Positions 25,274 through 33,632 of a DNA stretch of 64,000 nucleotides are shown piece after piece; positions within the stretch are counted from its first letter, which is position 1, and every line of letters starts with the position of its first letter. Location: contig JAAYAH010000037.1 in the NCBI GenBank assembly GCA_012719445.1, positions 1 through 64,000 of the forward strand, given 5' to 3'. Made by a program: the position numbers and the translations under genes. Under the pieces are notes generated by a model, which had not been told where the DNA came from, did not search any database, and saw nothing but the letters and a program-made list of their open reading frames with translations. This DNA is from Actinomycetales bacterium. Its GTDB lineage: Bacteria; Actinomycetota; Actinomycetes; Actinomycetales; Kineosporiaceae.

Positions 25274-26599
25274 TCATGGTCCGCTCGTCGTCGCCACCGA
25301 CCACTGCACGCCGTCCGGCGAGTCGCGGACCTCGATACCGGCGGACACCAGCCGGTCGCGGATCAGGTCGGAGGTCGCGTAGTCCCTCGCCGACCTGGCC
25401 GCGCCCCTCACCTCGATGAGAGCGTCGACGAAGGGACCGACGATCTCCCGTGGATCGCGGAGACCCCGGTGGGCGAGCTCGCCGAGACGGACGATCATCG
25501 ATCGCAGTGCCCGGCGCGCCTGGTCGGTGTCGTCGCTCTGCAGCGTGTCGGAGCTCCACGCGACGATCGCGGACTCGAGGTCGAGCACGGCGCCGACGCA
25601 GTCGTCGGCATCCCTGCTGGCGAGGGCGGTGTCGAACCTGGCCAGGGCCGTCTCCGCCTCCTCTCGCAACGAACCGGGTAGCGCCGACGAACCTTCCGGG
25701 GGAGCGGGGTCCTGGCGCGGGGCCTGCCCGGTGGTTCCGGACCTCTCGTCCGGAGCGGCGCCGTCCACGGATGACTGCTCGCCGCGGAGCAGGGCCGCGA
25801 GGGTCTCCAGCGAGAGCGAACTCCCCGCCGGGAACGTGCGGCTGGACCCGCGCCTGCGCACCGTCACCACCCCGTTGCCCTCCACCATGACGCGACCCGC
25901 CGTCAGGTCGACGAGCAGGGCCGTGTGCTCGTCGATGCCGAGCACGCCGATCTCCTCCGGCAACTGGGCCTCCATCGCGGCCAGTCGCTGCTCGCCGAGG
26001 TAGCAGAAGCGCGTGTCGTGGTTGCCGCCCTCGGCGTTGTCGAAGTGCGGGATGAGGACGGCGTGGATCCCCGTGAGACGCCCCAGCAGGTCGAGCCCCT
26101 GGGCCCAGTGCGGTTCCGCGCCCACCTTGTAGATCTCGTAGACGGGGACGGTGTGGGTCCCCAGCGTGCAGGCCGCAGCCGAGCCGAACACGAGGGTTCC
26201 GCCGCGGGTCACGACGTCGAGCAGGGCGTCCGGCATCGGTGTGCCCGACCACTGTCGAAGCACGTAGGTCGGTGAGCCGGGGCCGGCGAATGCCCAGGAT
26301 GCCCGGGTGAGCAGGGCGAGAGCGCGTTCCTGTTCGACCACGGGTGCGTCCGCGCTGCGCCACCCGGCGACCTCGACCGACACCCCGACCGTCTGGGCGA
26401 AGTAGGCCTTGGTCCGGGTGACGAGGTCGTCGGCGTTCATCTGGAACCCGAAGGGGGTGTCCACCATCACCGCGAGGCCAGGACCGGTGGGGGCACCGGT
26501 TCGGGGACCGGTCTCAGCCGCCAGGGCGAACACCCTGCGATGAACCTTGACCATGGTCGGTGCCGTCTCGCCCGACCCCATCACGACGAGCATGCCCAT
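25274..26599 (-). CDS. Peptidase S51-like domain fused to a cysteinyl-tRNA-synthetase-type C-terminal domain
   Basis: A 441-residue two-part protein. Residues 1-260 resemble the peptidase S51/cyanophycinase class of glutamine-amidotransferase-like hydrolases: MLVVMGSGETAPTMVKVHR, AFAGPGSPTYVLRQW, the likely nucleophile Ser140 in LVFGSAAACTLG, and IPHFDNAEGGNHDTRFCYLGE with a possible catalytic His. A Ser/Pro-rich linker (about 275-307) leads to a helical domain ending ARDYATSDLIRDRLVSAGIEVRDSPDGVQW, the signature of the C-terminus of CysRS and the mycothiol ligase MshC. The catalytic synthetase core is absent. The function is unknown; the tail may bind tRNA-Cys or a similar ligand. Start: ATG with GGGAGGAG four bases upstream. 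Confidence 0.8.
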   Translation of the reverse strand: MGMLVVMGSGETAPTMVKVHRRVFALAAETGPRTGAPTGPGLAVMVDTPFGFQMNADDLVTRTKAYFAQTVGVSVEVAGWRSADAPVVEQERALALLTRASWAFAGPGSPTYVLRQWSGTPMPDALLDVVTRGGTLVFGSAAACTLGTHTVPVYEIYKVGAEPHWAQGLDLLGRLTGIHAVLIPHFDNAEGGNHDTRFCYLGEQRLAAMEAQLPEEIGVLGIDEHTALLVDLTAGRVMVEGNGVVTVRRRGSSRTFPAGSSLSLETLAALLRGEQSSVDGAAPDERSGTTGQAPRQDPAPPEGSSALPGSLREEAETALARFDTALASRDADDCVGAVLDLESAIVAWSSDTLQSDDTDQARRALRSMIVRLGELAHRGLRDPREIVGPFVDALIEVRGAARSARDYATSDLIRDRLVSAGIEVRDSPDGVQWSVATTSGP

Positions 26600-27010
26600 C
26601 GGGCTCCTCCCGGAAGGTCTCGGAGCGAGCGTAGGCGTCCCGCCCGACAACCGCCGGGCAGGCGGAGCGGTGGGGGTGTGCAGCGGTGAGCGTGGAGCGG
26701 TGAAGCAGGTGAGCGGTGAGCGTGGAGCGTGGATCGGTGAGCGTTGGAGGCATGGCGCGGTGGGCGTGGAGCGGTGATTGTGGCATCGCCCGCTGAGTGA
26801 TCATTTGGGTGAGGGAGGTGCTCCTCGATTCTCGGATACATGTCTTCTCCGTGCTGGGCACTGCTCCGTACTTTGAGGCAGTGCTTGGCATCCCGACAGC
26901 CGTCCTCCGCCGGAGATGCCGAGCGGAGCGATCTGTCCACCTGTGCCTCGTGTCCACAGAATCCTCGTACACCGGCATCGACCTCCCGAAACGCTCTAGA
27001 GTGGGCGCCC
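26600..27010. repeat. Intergenic region with imperfect repeats
   Basis: An 18-base unit agcggtgagcgtggagcg occurs exactly at 26680-26697 and 26710-26727, with decayed copies on to about 26774. The remainder (26790-26990) is less GC-rich and shows nothing I can name. A -10-like TAGAGT lies at 26997-27002, eight bases before the lipoprotein start. Confidence 0.6.
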
Positions 27011-27616
27011 ATGACGGGGGTTCTCGGGGTGCGGGGTATGGGGTTGCTGGTACTCGCGATCGCCTGTGTGGCCGGTTGTGATGGCGAGCAGGGTGGAACC
27101 TGGCCTACAGGCCCGCGATCGACGGTGGTGACGGAATCGCCGATCGGTTCATCTCCGTCGCCTTCGGCGATCACTGTGGATCCACCGATGCTTCCCGAAG
27201 CAGCCACCAAACCGACCCGAGCTGGCGCTGAAGCCTTCTTCCGCCACTTCTGGGACGTGTATAATTACAGTTTCCAGGTCGTCGATAGCTCATATATCAG
27301 GGATGTTAGCGATCAACAATGCATCTACTGTAACAGCGTTATTGACGGGGTGGATAAATCAAGACGTCTCGACCAATCCTATGCCGGTGGGCGAGTTGAT
27401 GTTTCGGCTTCTGTGGTGGCGCCAGGTGATATCGAGCGAGGCTTGTTCGTGAGCGCAACCCTGTCTCAGGAAGCGGGCATTACTCGTGATCGGAACGGCG
27501 GCATTGTCGCAAGTCAGCCCCCCATAACGGCTCGGCGAGTGGATGCGGTAGTTCGATGGATTCACGGGGGATGGCTTTTGATGGATGTGGATGTCCACAA
27601 GACCAAGGTGGCGTGA
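27011..27616 (+). CDS. DUF6318-type lipoprotein
   Basis: A putative exported lipoprotein of 201 residues. The N-terminus has a hydrophobic run GLLVLAIACVAGC with the lipobox VAGC, then a Ser/Pro-rich spacer. The body carries FFRHFWDVYNYSFQVVDSSYI and CIYCNSVIDGV, matching the actinobacterial DUF6318 pattern with a CxxC pair. Function is not known. The coding region from about 27240 is visibly AT-richer than the rest of the window (codons such as TAT, AAT, ATA), suggesting transfer from a lower-GC source. The ATG is eight bases after TAGAGT, so probably leaderless. The next gene starts five bases after its stop. Confidence 0.7.
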   Translation: MTGVLGVRGMGLLVLAIACVAGCDGEQGGTWPTGPRSTVVTESPIGSSPSPSAITVDPPMLPEAATKPTRAGAEAFFRHFWDVYNYSFQVVDSSYIRDVSDQQCIYCNSVIDGVDKSRRLDQSYAGGRVDVSASVVAPGDIERGLFVSATLSQEAGITRDRNGGIVASQPPITARRVDAVVRWIHGGWLLMDVDVHKTKVA

Positions 27617-27620
27617 CACG

Positions 27621-28469
27621 GTGGGGCATGGTCTAGGGGTTATGGTTGCGTCGTTCATATTGTGCGGGGTAAACCCGGGTGCGTTGCCGGCGTCACAGTC
27701 GATTGATGCATGGCAGGATGCCGATGCGACCAAGCTGAGTGGGTTGATAGAGGAATCAGGTTCGAATCAAAGGGATGCTCGCTCGGAAACTCTGGTCACG
27801 AGAGCGGTGCGCATTGTGCCGGCATGCGAGGAGAATGACCCGGCTCTGACGGAGCCCGTCAATGCGCTCTGCCCGGAAGCCGTGATTCTGTGCCAGAAGA
27901 CGCCGGAGCCCGACGTCATGTACTGGATATTCACAGGCCCGCCGGGAGTCGCGGAGCCCGGGCGGTTCCAGTGGGAGCGGACAGGACAGCGGTGCATGCG
28001 GGAGACCGAGACCAGGTCACCCGACCTGCCCGCGTTCACGGTCGAGGACTTCCGTCGCCTCCCGTTGCCCGAAGGGAGGGTGCGCGTCCAGCCTCCTGGC
28101 GGACAGACCCTCGTCAACATCTCCACCAACGTTTTCGCTCTCGCGAAGCCCGTGACCCTGCCGACGACACTGCTGGGCTTCCCCGTCAGCGTGCGAGCCC
28201 GGCCGGTGGAGTACCGCTGGGCCTTCGGCGACGGGGGTCGCCTGGCCACCTCCGACCCGGGTCACCCCTACCCGGACATGACCACCACGCACGTCTACCG
28301 GAGCGCCGGCCGTCGACGTCTTGTGCTGACGACGGTGTACGAGGGCGAGTACTCGGTGTCCGGAGGGCCATGGCTGCCGGTGGAAGGCCAGGCCATGGTG
28401 GTGTCACCGGTCGTCGAGATCGACGTGCTGGAGGCCAGTTCCCACCTGGTCGCCGATCTGCTCACCTGA
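27621..28469 (+). CDS. Secreted PKD-like domain protein
   Basis: About 282 residues. The start has a hydrophobic segment (GVMVASFILCGVNPGALPASQS) that reads as a signal peptide. Cysteines in PACEEN, NALCPEAVILC and QRCMRE probably form disulfides. The C-terminal part has a PKD-type fold signature: VEYRWAFGDGG, then HVYRSAGRRRLVLTTVYEGEYS. Such proteins often pair with DUF6318 lipoproteins in actinobacteria; function unknown. The first third shares the AT-richer composition of the neighbour, the rest is GC-rich, so the boundary of the atypical DNA lies inside this gene. Start: GTG at 27621 with AAGGTGG upstream; ATG at 27642 is the alternative. Confidence 0.65.
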   Translation: MGHGLGVMVASFILCGVNPGALPASQSIDAWQDADATKLSGLIEESGSNQRDARSETLVTRAVRIVPACEENDPALTEPVNALCPEAVILCQKTPEPDVMYWIFTGPPGVAEPGRFQWERTGQRCMRETETRSPDLPAFTVEDFRRLPLPEGRVRVQPPGGQTLVNISTNVFALAKPVTLPTTLLGFPVSVRARPVEYRWAFGDGGRLATSDPGHPYPDMTTTHVYRSAGRRRLVLTTVYEGEYSVSGGPWLPVEGQAMVVSPVVEIDVLEASSHLVADLLT

Positions 28470-28809
28470 TCCGGCACACCGCCGTCGGTGACCCGCGTGG
28501 CCGCGGGGAGAGGCTGTGGGCTCGGTCCGGACCGGCGTCCGAGCTGCTGGAAAGCGTCTGCCGAGAGGTCACGGACTGCAAGGATCCTCGACCCGAGAGC
28601 GACACCAGGCGCGGGCATCCGCTTCGAAAAGTATTCCCTCTGGGGCTGGTATCCGCGGTCGATCCGCCGATAGCCTGCCCCGCAATCAGCGGACACCTGG
28701 AGTTCCGATGGAGGTCAGCCGAGTCGAGGGACGACCCCCAGCCGGTTGCAGCCGGATCCACCGGGCGACGGGCACCGTCGGTTCTCCACGGGGAACGAGG
28801 AACACGACG
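28470..28809. other. Intergenic region, no gene seen
   Basis: 340 bases between the PKD-like gene and the next small gene. Open frames across it do not resemble proteins. A less GC-rich patch near 28620-28650 may hold a promoter but I cannot define hexamers. Confidence 0.4.
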
Positions 28810-29136
28810 ATGGACGACGAGCAGCGGGTGACTCTGTGGCGCGACGAGGAGCTGAACGTCGACGCCCGGGTGACCGAGGGCGGCGAACTGATCCTCGCCG
28901 GCCACGACGTCCGAGATCTCTCAGCGTTCGGGATCTCTGCCACGGAGTACACCTACGAGCTCACCGTGACGGCCGATGACGTCCCCACGGTGATCGAGGC
29001 CCTGGGAGGGACTCCCAGCACGGCCGATGTCCTGGACCTGCTCCAGGCGCACCGCGAAGTGATCATTCGGGTCGGTGAACTCACCTGGCTGCGGCGGCAC
29101 GGCATCGAGCCGGGGCTCCGGTCGCGCGCACAGTGA
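28810..29136 (+). CDS. Uncharacterized 108-residue protein
   Basis: A small acidic cytosolic protein: MDDEQRVTLWRDEELNVDARVTEGGELILAGHD, then TEYTYELTVTADDVPTVIEALGG and VLDLLQAHREVIIRVGELTWLRRHGIEP. The regular alternation of beta-like and helical stretches and the GAGGAA six bases before the ATG support a real gene. No signal peptide or membrane span. I do not recognise the family by name. It is convergent with the oxidoreductase gene, 15 bases between stops. Confidence 0.65.
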   Translation: MDDEQRVTLWRDEELNVDARVTEGGELILAGHDVRDLSAFGISATEYTYELTVTADDVPTVIEALGGTPSTADVLDLLQAHREVIIRVGELTWLRRHGIEPGLRSRAQ

Positions 29137-29151
29137 TCGCTCTTCAGGCGA

Positions 29152-30201
29152 TCATTCTCCCGCTGTGGCCGTAGAGCCGGCCGCGGCCGCCGTCGTGGTC
29201 CGGACGGCGTCAAGGGTCGTCACCACCTGGGCCGAGTGATCGAGGGGGACCACGAAGGCGTCCTCACCCCGCACCCTGGCCGCGACGGCCTCGACCATCC
29301 GTCGGTACGGGTCGACCGGCGCGAACGTCTCGACCCGCACGGTCCCGCCGGCCTCGCGGATCTCCAGGGTGGACGACCGGTTCCACGAGGTGAACGCCTC
29401 GTCCCCGGGGAGTTCGAGGACGGCGTCCTCACCTTCGACCCGGAACACCTGCCGGGGGGGTGCGGCGATACCGCAGGCGACGACGGCACCGGCACCCGCG
29501 TGCACCCCACCGGGAACCCTGAGGGTCGCGGAGGTGGCGAGATCGACCCCCGTCTCGCCGAGGGTCGCCGTCGCCTTCTCGACGGTGAGCTCTGGGCCCA
29601 CCGCCAGGTGGGCGCCGGACACCGCGTAGCAGCCCACGTCGTACAGGGCGCCGCCGCCCCGCGCCGGCTCGAGCCGGTAGTTGCCGGCGAACTCGCCGGT
29701 GTAGTCGCCGAGGAAGGTGAAGTCGGTCTCGACGCCGAGGATCCTGCCCGGGACTCCCTCGGCGAGGAGGTGCTCCAGGCGCAGCGTGCGCGGATGCCAG
29801 CGGTACCAGAACGCCTCGACGGCCAGCCGGTCGTGGGTGACCGCCATCGCGGTGATCTCGGCGACCTCCGTCGCGTCGAGGCCGAGCGGCTTCTCGCACA
29901 GCACGTGCTTGCCCGCCTGGAGGGCTGCCAGTGTCCAGGGCCGGTGCGCCTCGTTGCTGAGCGCGACGTAGACCACGTCGACGTCCGGATCGGCGACCAC
30001 GGCGGCGTAGTCGTCGTAGCAGCGCCCCTCCGGTTCGAGGGCGGCCGCCCTCCCGAGGTCGCGGGCGGCCACCGCCTGCAGCGTCGCCCCGTCCGCCGCA
30101 TGCACCGCCGGAGCCAGAGCACGGCTGGCGATCCAGCCCGCACCGAGGAAACCGAAGCGGACGGCGCGTCCCGTGCTCCGTCCGGAGGTACCACCGGTCA
30201 T
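29152..30201 (-). CDS. Gfo/Idh/MocA family oxidoreductase
   Basis: A 349-residue NAD(P)-dependent oxidoreductase. The Rossmann start is RFGFLGAGWIASRALAPAV, followed by VDVVYVALSNEAHRPW, the EKP motif HVLCEKPLGLDATEV, and EAFWYRWHP and GGGALYDVGCYAV typical of the glucose-fructose-oxidoreductase/dihydrodiol-dehydrogenase branch. The substrate is probably a sugar or cyclitol but cannot be told. Start: ATG with GGGAGGAG nine bases upstream. It is single, between the small gene and the divergent acyltransferase gene. Confidence 0.9.
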   Translation of the reverse strand: MTGGTSGRSTGRAVRFGFLGAGWIASRALAPAVHAADGATLQAVAARDLGRAAALEPEGRCYDDYAAVVADPDVDVVYVALSNEAHRPWTLAALQAGKHVLCEKPLGLDATEVAEITAMAVTHDRLAVEAFWYRWHPRTLRLEHLLAEGVPGRILGVETDFTFLGDYTGEFAGNYRLEPARGGGALYDVGCYAVSGAHLAVGPELTVEKATATLGETGVDLATSATLRVPGGVHAGAGAVVACGIAAPPRQVFRVEGEDAVLELPGDEAFTSWNRSSTLEIREAGGTVRVETFAPVDPYRRMVEAVAARVRGEDAFVVPLDHSAQVVTTLDAVRTTTAAAAGSTATAGE

Positions 30202-30439
30202 GAGGTCACTCCTCCCGTGGGCGATCGCCCCGGCCGGGGGAACGCCCTGTCTCCGTGGTCGCCGACCGGCGTCCGCACGCCCGCCGGTCCGGCCCTGACT
30301 CCGACTCCGATCCTCACACGTGACGACCGGTGCGGCCTATGCCTGCGGTGACCGTCCCTGCCTCCGTGCAGGGTGGCACGCGCGCCCCGGATCGGCACGC
30401 CTCGTCGCGCGCGGGCGGCAGGGGGTTCATGATCTCCCC

Positions 30440-31186
30440 GTGAGTCTCTACGGTGTCGGTGCCCTCGTCGTCGATGCGCTCCTCGGCCTGCTGACCCGTC
30501 GCACCCACCGTCACCTCGAACGGATACCGGCCCGCGGCCCGGTCGTGGTCGTCGCCAACCACATCTCGCTCGCCGATCCCCTGGTGGTGGCCTGCGCCCT
30601 GCGGCGCGCCCGGCGGCGGGCGACCTTCCTCACCATGGTCGAGGCGTTCTCCTGGCCCGGCGTCGGGTGGCTCCTGCGCCGGACCGAGCAGATCCCGGTG
30701 GACCGCGGGCTGAGCGGGCGCCGGGCGGAGGCGTTGCAGCCGGCTCTCGACGCGCTGCGGGCCGGGCACTGCGTCGCCCTCTATCCGGAGGGCAGGATCA
30801 CCACCGACCCCGGGTACCGGATGCTGCCGACCGGGCGCACCGGTGCCGTGCGGTTGGCTCTCGCCGCGGGATGCCCCGTTCTCCCGATGGCGCAGTGGGG
30901 CGCCCAGGAGCTGTTCTCACGCGAGCACACGTCGTCCCTCACCCGACGGCCACGGTTCCGCGGCCGGTGGGGCTCCGAGCGGACGCCCCGCCGCCCCCGG
31001 ATCACCGTTCTCGTGGGTGAGCCGATCACGGCAGCCGAGTTGTGGGCGGCCGGAGGGGTGGACCAGCCACCGCTGGAGGGCCACCAGCCTCCTGAGCCCG
31101 ATCCCGCGGTGCTGCGCGCGGCCACGGCTGAGGTCATGTCCCGGCTTCGGGCCCTGCGCGCCGAGATCGTTCCCGACGAGGCCTGA
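30440..31186 (+). CDS. 1-acyl-sn-glycerol-3-phosphate acyltransferase-like (PlsC family)
   Basis: A 248-residue acyltransferase of phospholipid synthesis. Block I is VANHISLADPL (NHxxxxD), block III YPEGRITTDPGYRMLPTGRTGAVRLAL, and block IV CPVLPMAQWGAQEL. The N-terminal GVGALVVDALLGLL can anchor it in the membrane. Start: GTG at 30440, six bases after CATGAT and without a ribosome site, so probably leaderless; longer in-frame starts are not supported. It is convergent with galK, 54 bases between stops. Confidence 0.88.
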   Translation: MSLYGVGALVVDALLGLLTRRTHRHLERIPARGPVVVVANHISLADPLVVACALRRARRRATFLTMVEAFSWPGVGWLLRRTEQIPVDRGLSGRRAEALQPALDALRAGHCVALYPEGRITTDPGYRMLPTGRTGAVRLALAAGCPVLPMAQWGAQELFSREHTSSLTRRPRFRGRWGSERTPRRPRITVLVGEPITAAELWAAGGVDQPPLEGHQPPEPDPAVLRAATAEVMSRLRALRAEIVPDEA

Positions 31187-31240
31187 GGACCGCACCGGGC
31201 CGGACCGGGCCCCGGACGCGCCGGCCCCGCGATCGGCGCG

Positions 31241-32482
31241 TCAGCGCACCCGGCCTGCCGGGTCGGAGGGGACGGCGCGCAGGAAGGCAGGCGCCGCCCA
31301 GTCCCGTGCCGCGAAGGCGGCCGTCACCGCCCCGGCCACGGCCTCGGTCCGGCCGGTCTCCACGAGGGCGATCGCCGAACCGCCGAACCCACCGCCGGTC
31401 ATCCGTGCCCCCGACGCGCCCGCCTCCCTCGCGACGGAGCAGCCGAGGTCCAGCTCCGGACAGGAGACCTCGTAGTCGTCCCGGAGCGAGGCGTGCGAGG
31501 CGTCGAGCAACGGTCCGAGCTCCCCGAGCCGGCGCGAGGACAGCAGGTCCGCGGTCCGGCGCACCCGCTCGATCTCGGTGACGACGTGGCGCACCCGACG
31601 GCGCATCTCGTCGTGCGGCAGCCGGTCGAGCGCCGCCGCGAGATCGTCGACCTCGCGCAGGGTCGTCACGCCGAGGATCCGCGCGGCCTGCTCGCACATC
31701 GCGCGCCGGGACCCGTACTGGCCGTCCACCAGGCTGTGTCGGGCCCTGGTGTCGATGACGAGGAGCTCCGTCCCCGCGGCCGCCAGGTCGAGCGACAGGT
31801 GCTCCACGGACCCGTCCCGCGTGTCGAGCAGCAGTGCGTGCCCCGCCCGGCAGCGCAGGGCCGCGGTCTGGTCCATCCCGCCGGTCGGTGCTCCGGCGAT
31901 CTCGTTCTCCGCGGCGATGCAGGCCTCGGCCAGCTGGGACGGGTCCGCGCCGAGTCCGGCCACCTCGTCGAGGGCAACGGCGACGGCGCACTCCAGGGCG
32001 GCGGAGGACGACAGCCCCGATCCCAGCGGTACGTGGCCGTCGACGACGGCGTCGAACCCGGGTACATCGAACCCGAGCCGGCGCAACCCCCAGGCCACCC
32101 CCGCGGCGTAGCCGACCCATCCGGGTGACCGACCAGGGGCGATCTCCCCGAGGGATCCCCGCCAGGTGGCCGCTCTGGTGGCCCCCCGGGCGTCGGGCAC
32201 CGGCCGGATCTGGGCTGAGGTGAGTCGGATCCGGTCGTCGGACCGGGGGGACAGTGCGACCAGGGTCCGGTGCGGCAGCGCGAACGGCAGGCAGAGTCCA
32301 CCGTTGTAGTCGACGTGCTCACCGATGAGGTTGACCCTGCCCGGTGCCGCCCACACCCCGTCGGGAGAGCGGCCGGTGAGGGACCGGAAGTGCCCGGTGA
32401 CCCTCCGCACCGCGGTGTCGGGGTCCGGCATCGGGTACCACTCCGGCGTCGGGCGGGGCGCGGGCCGGTGGGAACCGGTCAT
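31241..32482 (-). CDS. galK: Galactokinase
   Basis: A GHMP-type kinase of 413 residues that phosphorylates galactose at C1. The galactokinase signature GRVNLIGEHVDYNGGLCLPFAL is near residue 45, the ATP-binding VPLGSGLSSSAALECAVAVAL in the middle, and motif 3 ARMTGGGFGGSAIALV near the end. It is the last gene of the DeoR-galT-galK operon; its ATG follows the galT stop by one base (TGACATG), implying translational coupling. No epimerase (galE) lies in this window. Confidence 0.95.
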   Translation of the reverse strand: MTGSHRPAPRPTPEWYPMPDPDTAVRRVTGHFRSLTGRSPDGVWAAPGRVNLIGEHVDYNGGLCLPFALPHRTLVALSPRSDDRIRLTSAQIRPVPDARGATRAATWRGSLGEIAPGRSPGWVGYAAGVAWGLRRLGFDVPGFDAVVDGHVPLGSGLSSSAALECAVAVALDEVAGLGADPSQLAEACIAAENEIAGAPTGGMDQTAALRCRAGHALLLDTRDGSVEHLSLDLAAAGTELLVIDTRARHSLVDGQYGSRRAMCEQAARILGVTTLREVDDLAAALDRLPHDEMRRRVRHVVTEIERVRRTADLLSSRRLGELGPLLDASHASLRDDYEVSCPELDLGCSVAREAGASGARMTGGGFGGSAIALVETGRTEAVAGAVTAAFAARDWAAPAFLRAVPSDPAGRVR

Positions 32483-32483
32483 G

Positions 32484-33632
32484 TCACCACCCACCCGGCG
32501 ACGCCACCTCGCGGAGCCTGGCGGCGATCCGCTCCGGGTTCGCGTCGTTGATCCAGGCGCCCATGGCCGACTCGGACCCGGCGAGGTACTTCAGCCTGCC
32601 CGGTGCCCGCAGGATCGAGAACAGCTGCAGGTGCAGCCGGCCCAGCTCCCGGTCGGCGCCGACCGGCGCCTGATGCCACCCGGCGATGTACGGCAGCGCC
32701 GTGACCCCCTCGTGGTAGCGGTCCGCCCGGCGCAGCAGCTCCAGGTAGGCCCTGGCCAGCTCGTCCCGCTCCGGCCCGGTGAGCGCCGGCAGGTCGGGGA
32801 CGTCGCGGTGCGGCGCCAGATGCACCTCGACCGGCCAGCGGGCCGCCGCCGGGACGTAGGCCGTCCAGTGCTCCCCGGACAGGACGACCCTGGTGCCCGC
32901 CGTCCGCTCGGCGATCAGGACGTCGCGCAGCAGGTTCCCCCCGGTCCGCGCGTGGTGCTCCGCGGCCTGACGCAGCATCGCGGCCGACCGGGGTGGCACG
33001 AACGGGTAGGCGTAGACCTGACCGTGCGGGTGGTGCAGGGTGACCCCGATCTCCGGCCCGCGGTTCTCGAAGCAGAACACCTGCCGGATCCCGGGCATCC
33101 GGCTGAGCTCGTCGGTGCGGTCGGCCCAGGCCTCGATCACGGTCCTGGCCCGCCGGGGGGTGAGCGAGGCGAACGAGGCGCCGTGGTCCGCGGTGAAGCA
33201 CACCACCTCGCACCGGCCGGTCCCGCGGCGGGCAGGCCACAGCGGATCGCCGTCCACGAGAGCGGGGACGTCCTCGGCCACCCGGGTGAGTGACGGGAAG
33301 CGGTTCTCGAACACGACGACGTCGTAGTCGGCGGCCGGGATCTCCGACGGCACCGGGCCGGTGCCGGTCGGGCACAGCGGGCAGGCGTCGGCCGGCGGCA
33401 GGAAGGTCCGCTCGTTGCGATGGGAGGCGATCGCCACCCACTCCCCGGTGAGGACGTCGTACCGCAGTTGGGAGCCGCCGGCGACGGGGTCGAGCCGCCG
33501 CAGGTCGGGCCGCCTGCGGTCCTCGGCTCCGCTGACGAACGCCTCGTCGTCGTCGAAGTAGACGATCTCCCGGCCGTCGGCCAGCCGGTCCTCGGTGCGC
33601 CGGACGATGCCTCCGGCGAGCAGGGCGGTCAC
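32484..33632 (-). CDS. galT: Galactose-1-phosphate uridylyltransferase
   Basis: A 382-residue HIT-superfamily enzyme of the Leloir pathway that exchanges galactose 1-phosphate with UDP-glucose. The active site HPHGQVYAYPF is present, with the zinc-type CPLC pair near residue 85 and VVVFENRFPSL before it. Later segments ALPYIAGWHQAP and LQLFSILR fit the family. The GTG start overlaps the stop of the DeoR gene by one base pattern (GTGA), so translation is probably coupled. Confidence 0.95.
   Translation of the reverse strand: MTALLAGGIVRRTEDRLADGREIVYFDDDEAFVSGAEDRRRPDLRRLDPVAGGSQLRYDVLTGEWVAIASHRNERTFLPPADACPLCPTGTGPVPSEIPAADYDVVVFENRFPSLTRVAEDVPALVDGDPLWPARRGTGRCEVVCFTADHGASFASLTPRRARTVIEAWADRTDELSRMPGIRQVFCFENRGPEIGVTLHHPHGQVYAYPFVPPRSAAMLRQAAEHHARTGGNLLRDVLIAERTAGTRVVLSGEHWTAYVPAAARWPVEVHLAPHRDVPDLPALTGPERDELARAYLELLRRADRYHEGVTALPYIAGWHQAPVGADRELGRLHLQLFSILRAPGRLKYLAGSESAMGAWINDANPERIAARLREVASPGGW

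Noticed and set aside
27759-27768. ggttcgaatc, which resembles a tRNA T-loop
   Set aside because: It lies inside the PKD-like coding frame and no acceptor or anticodon stems can be formed around it.
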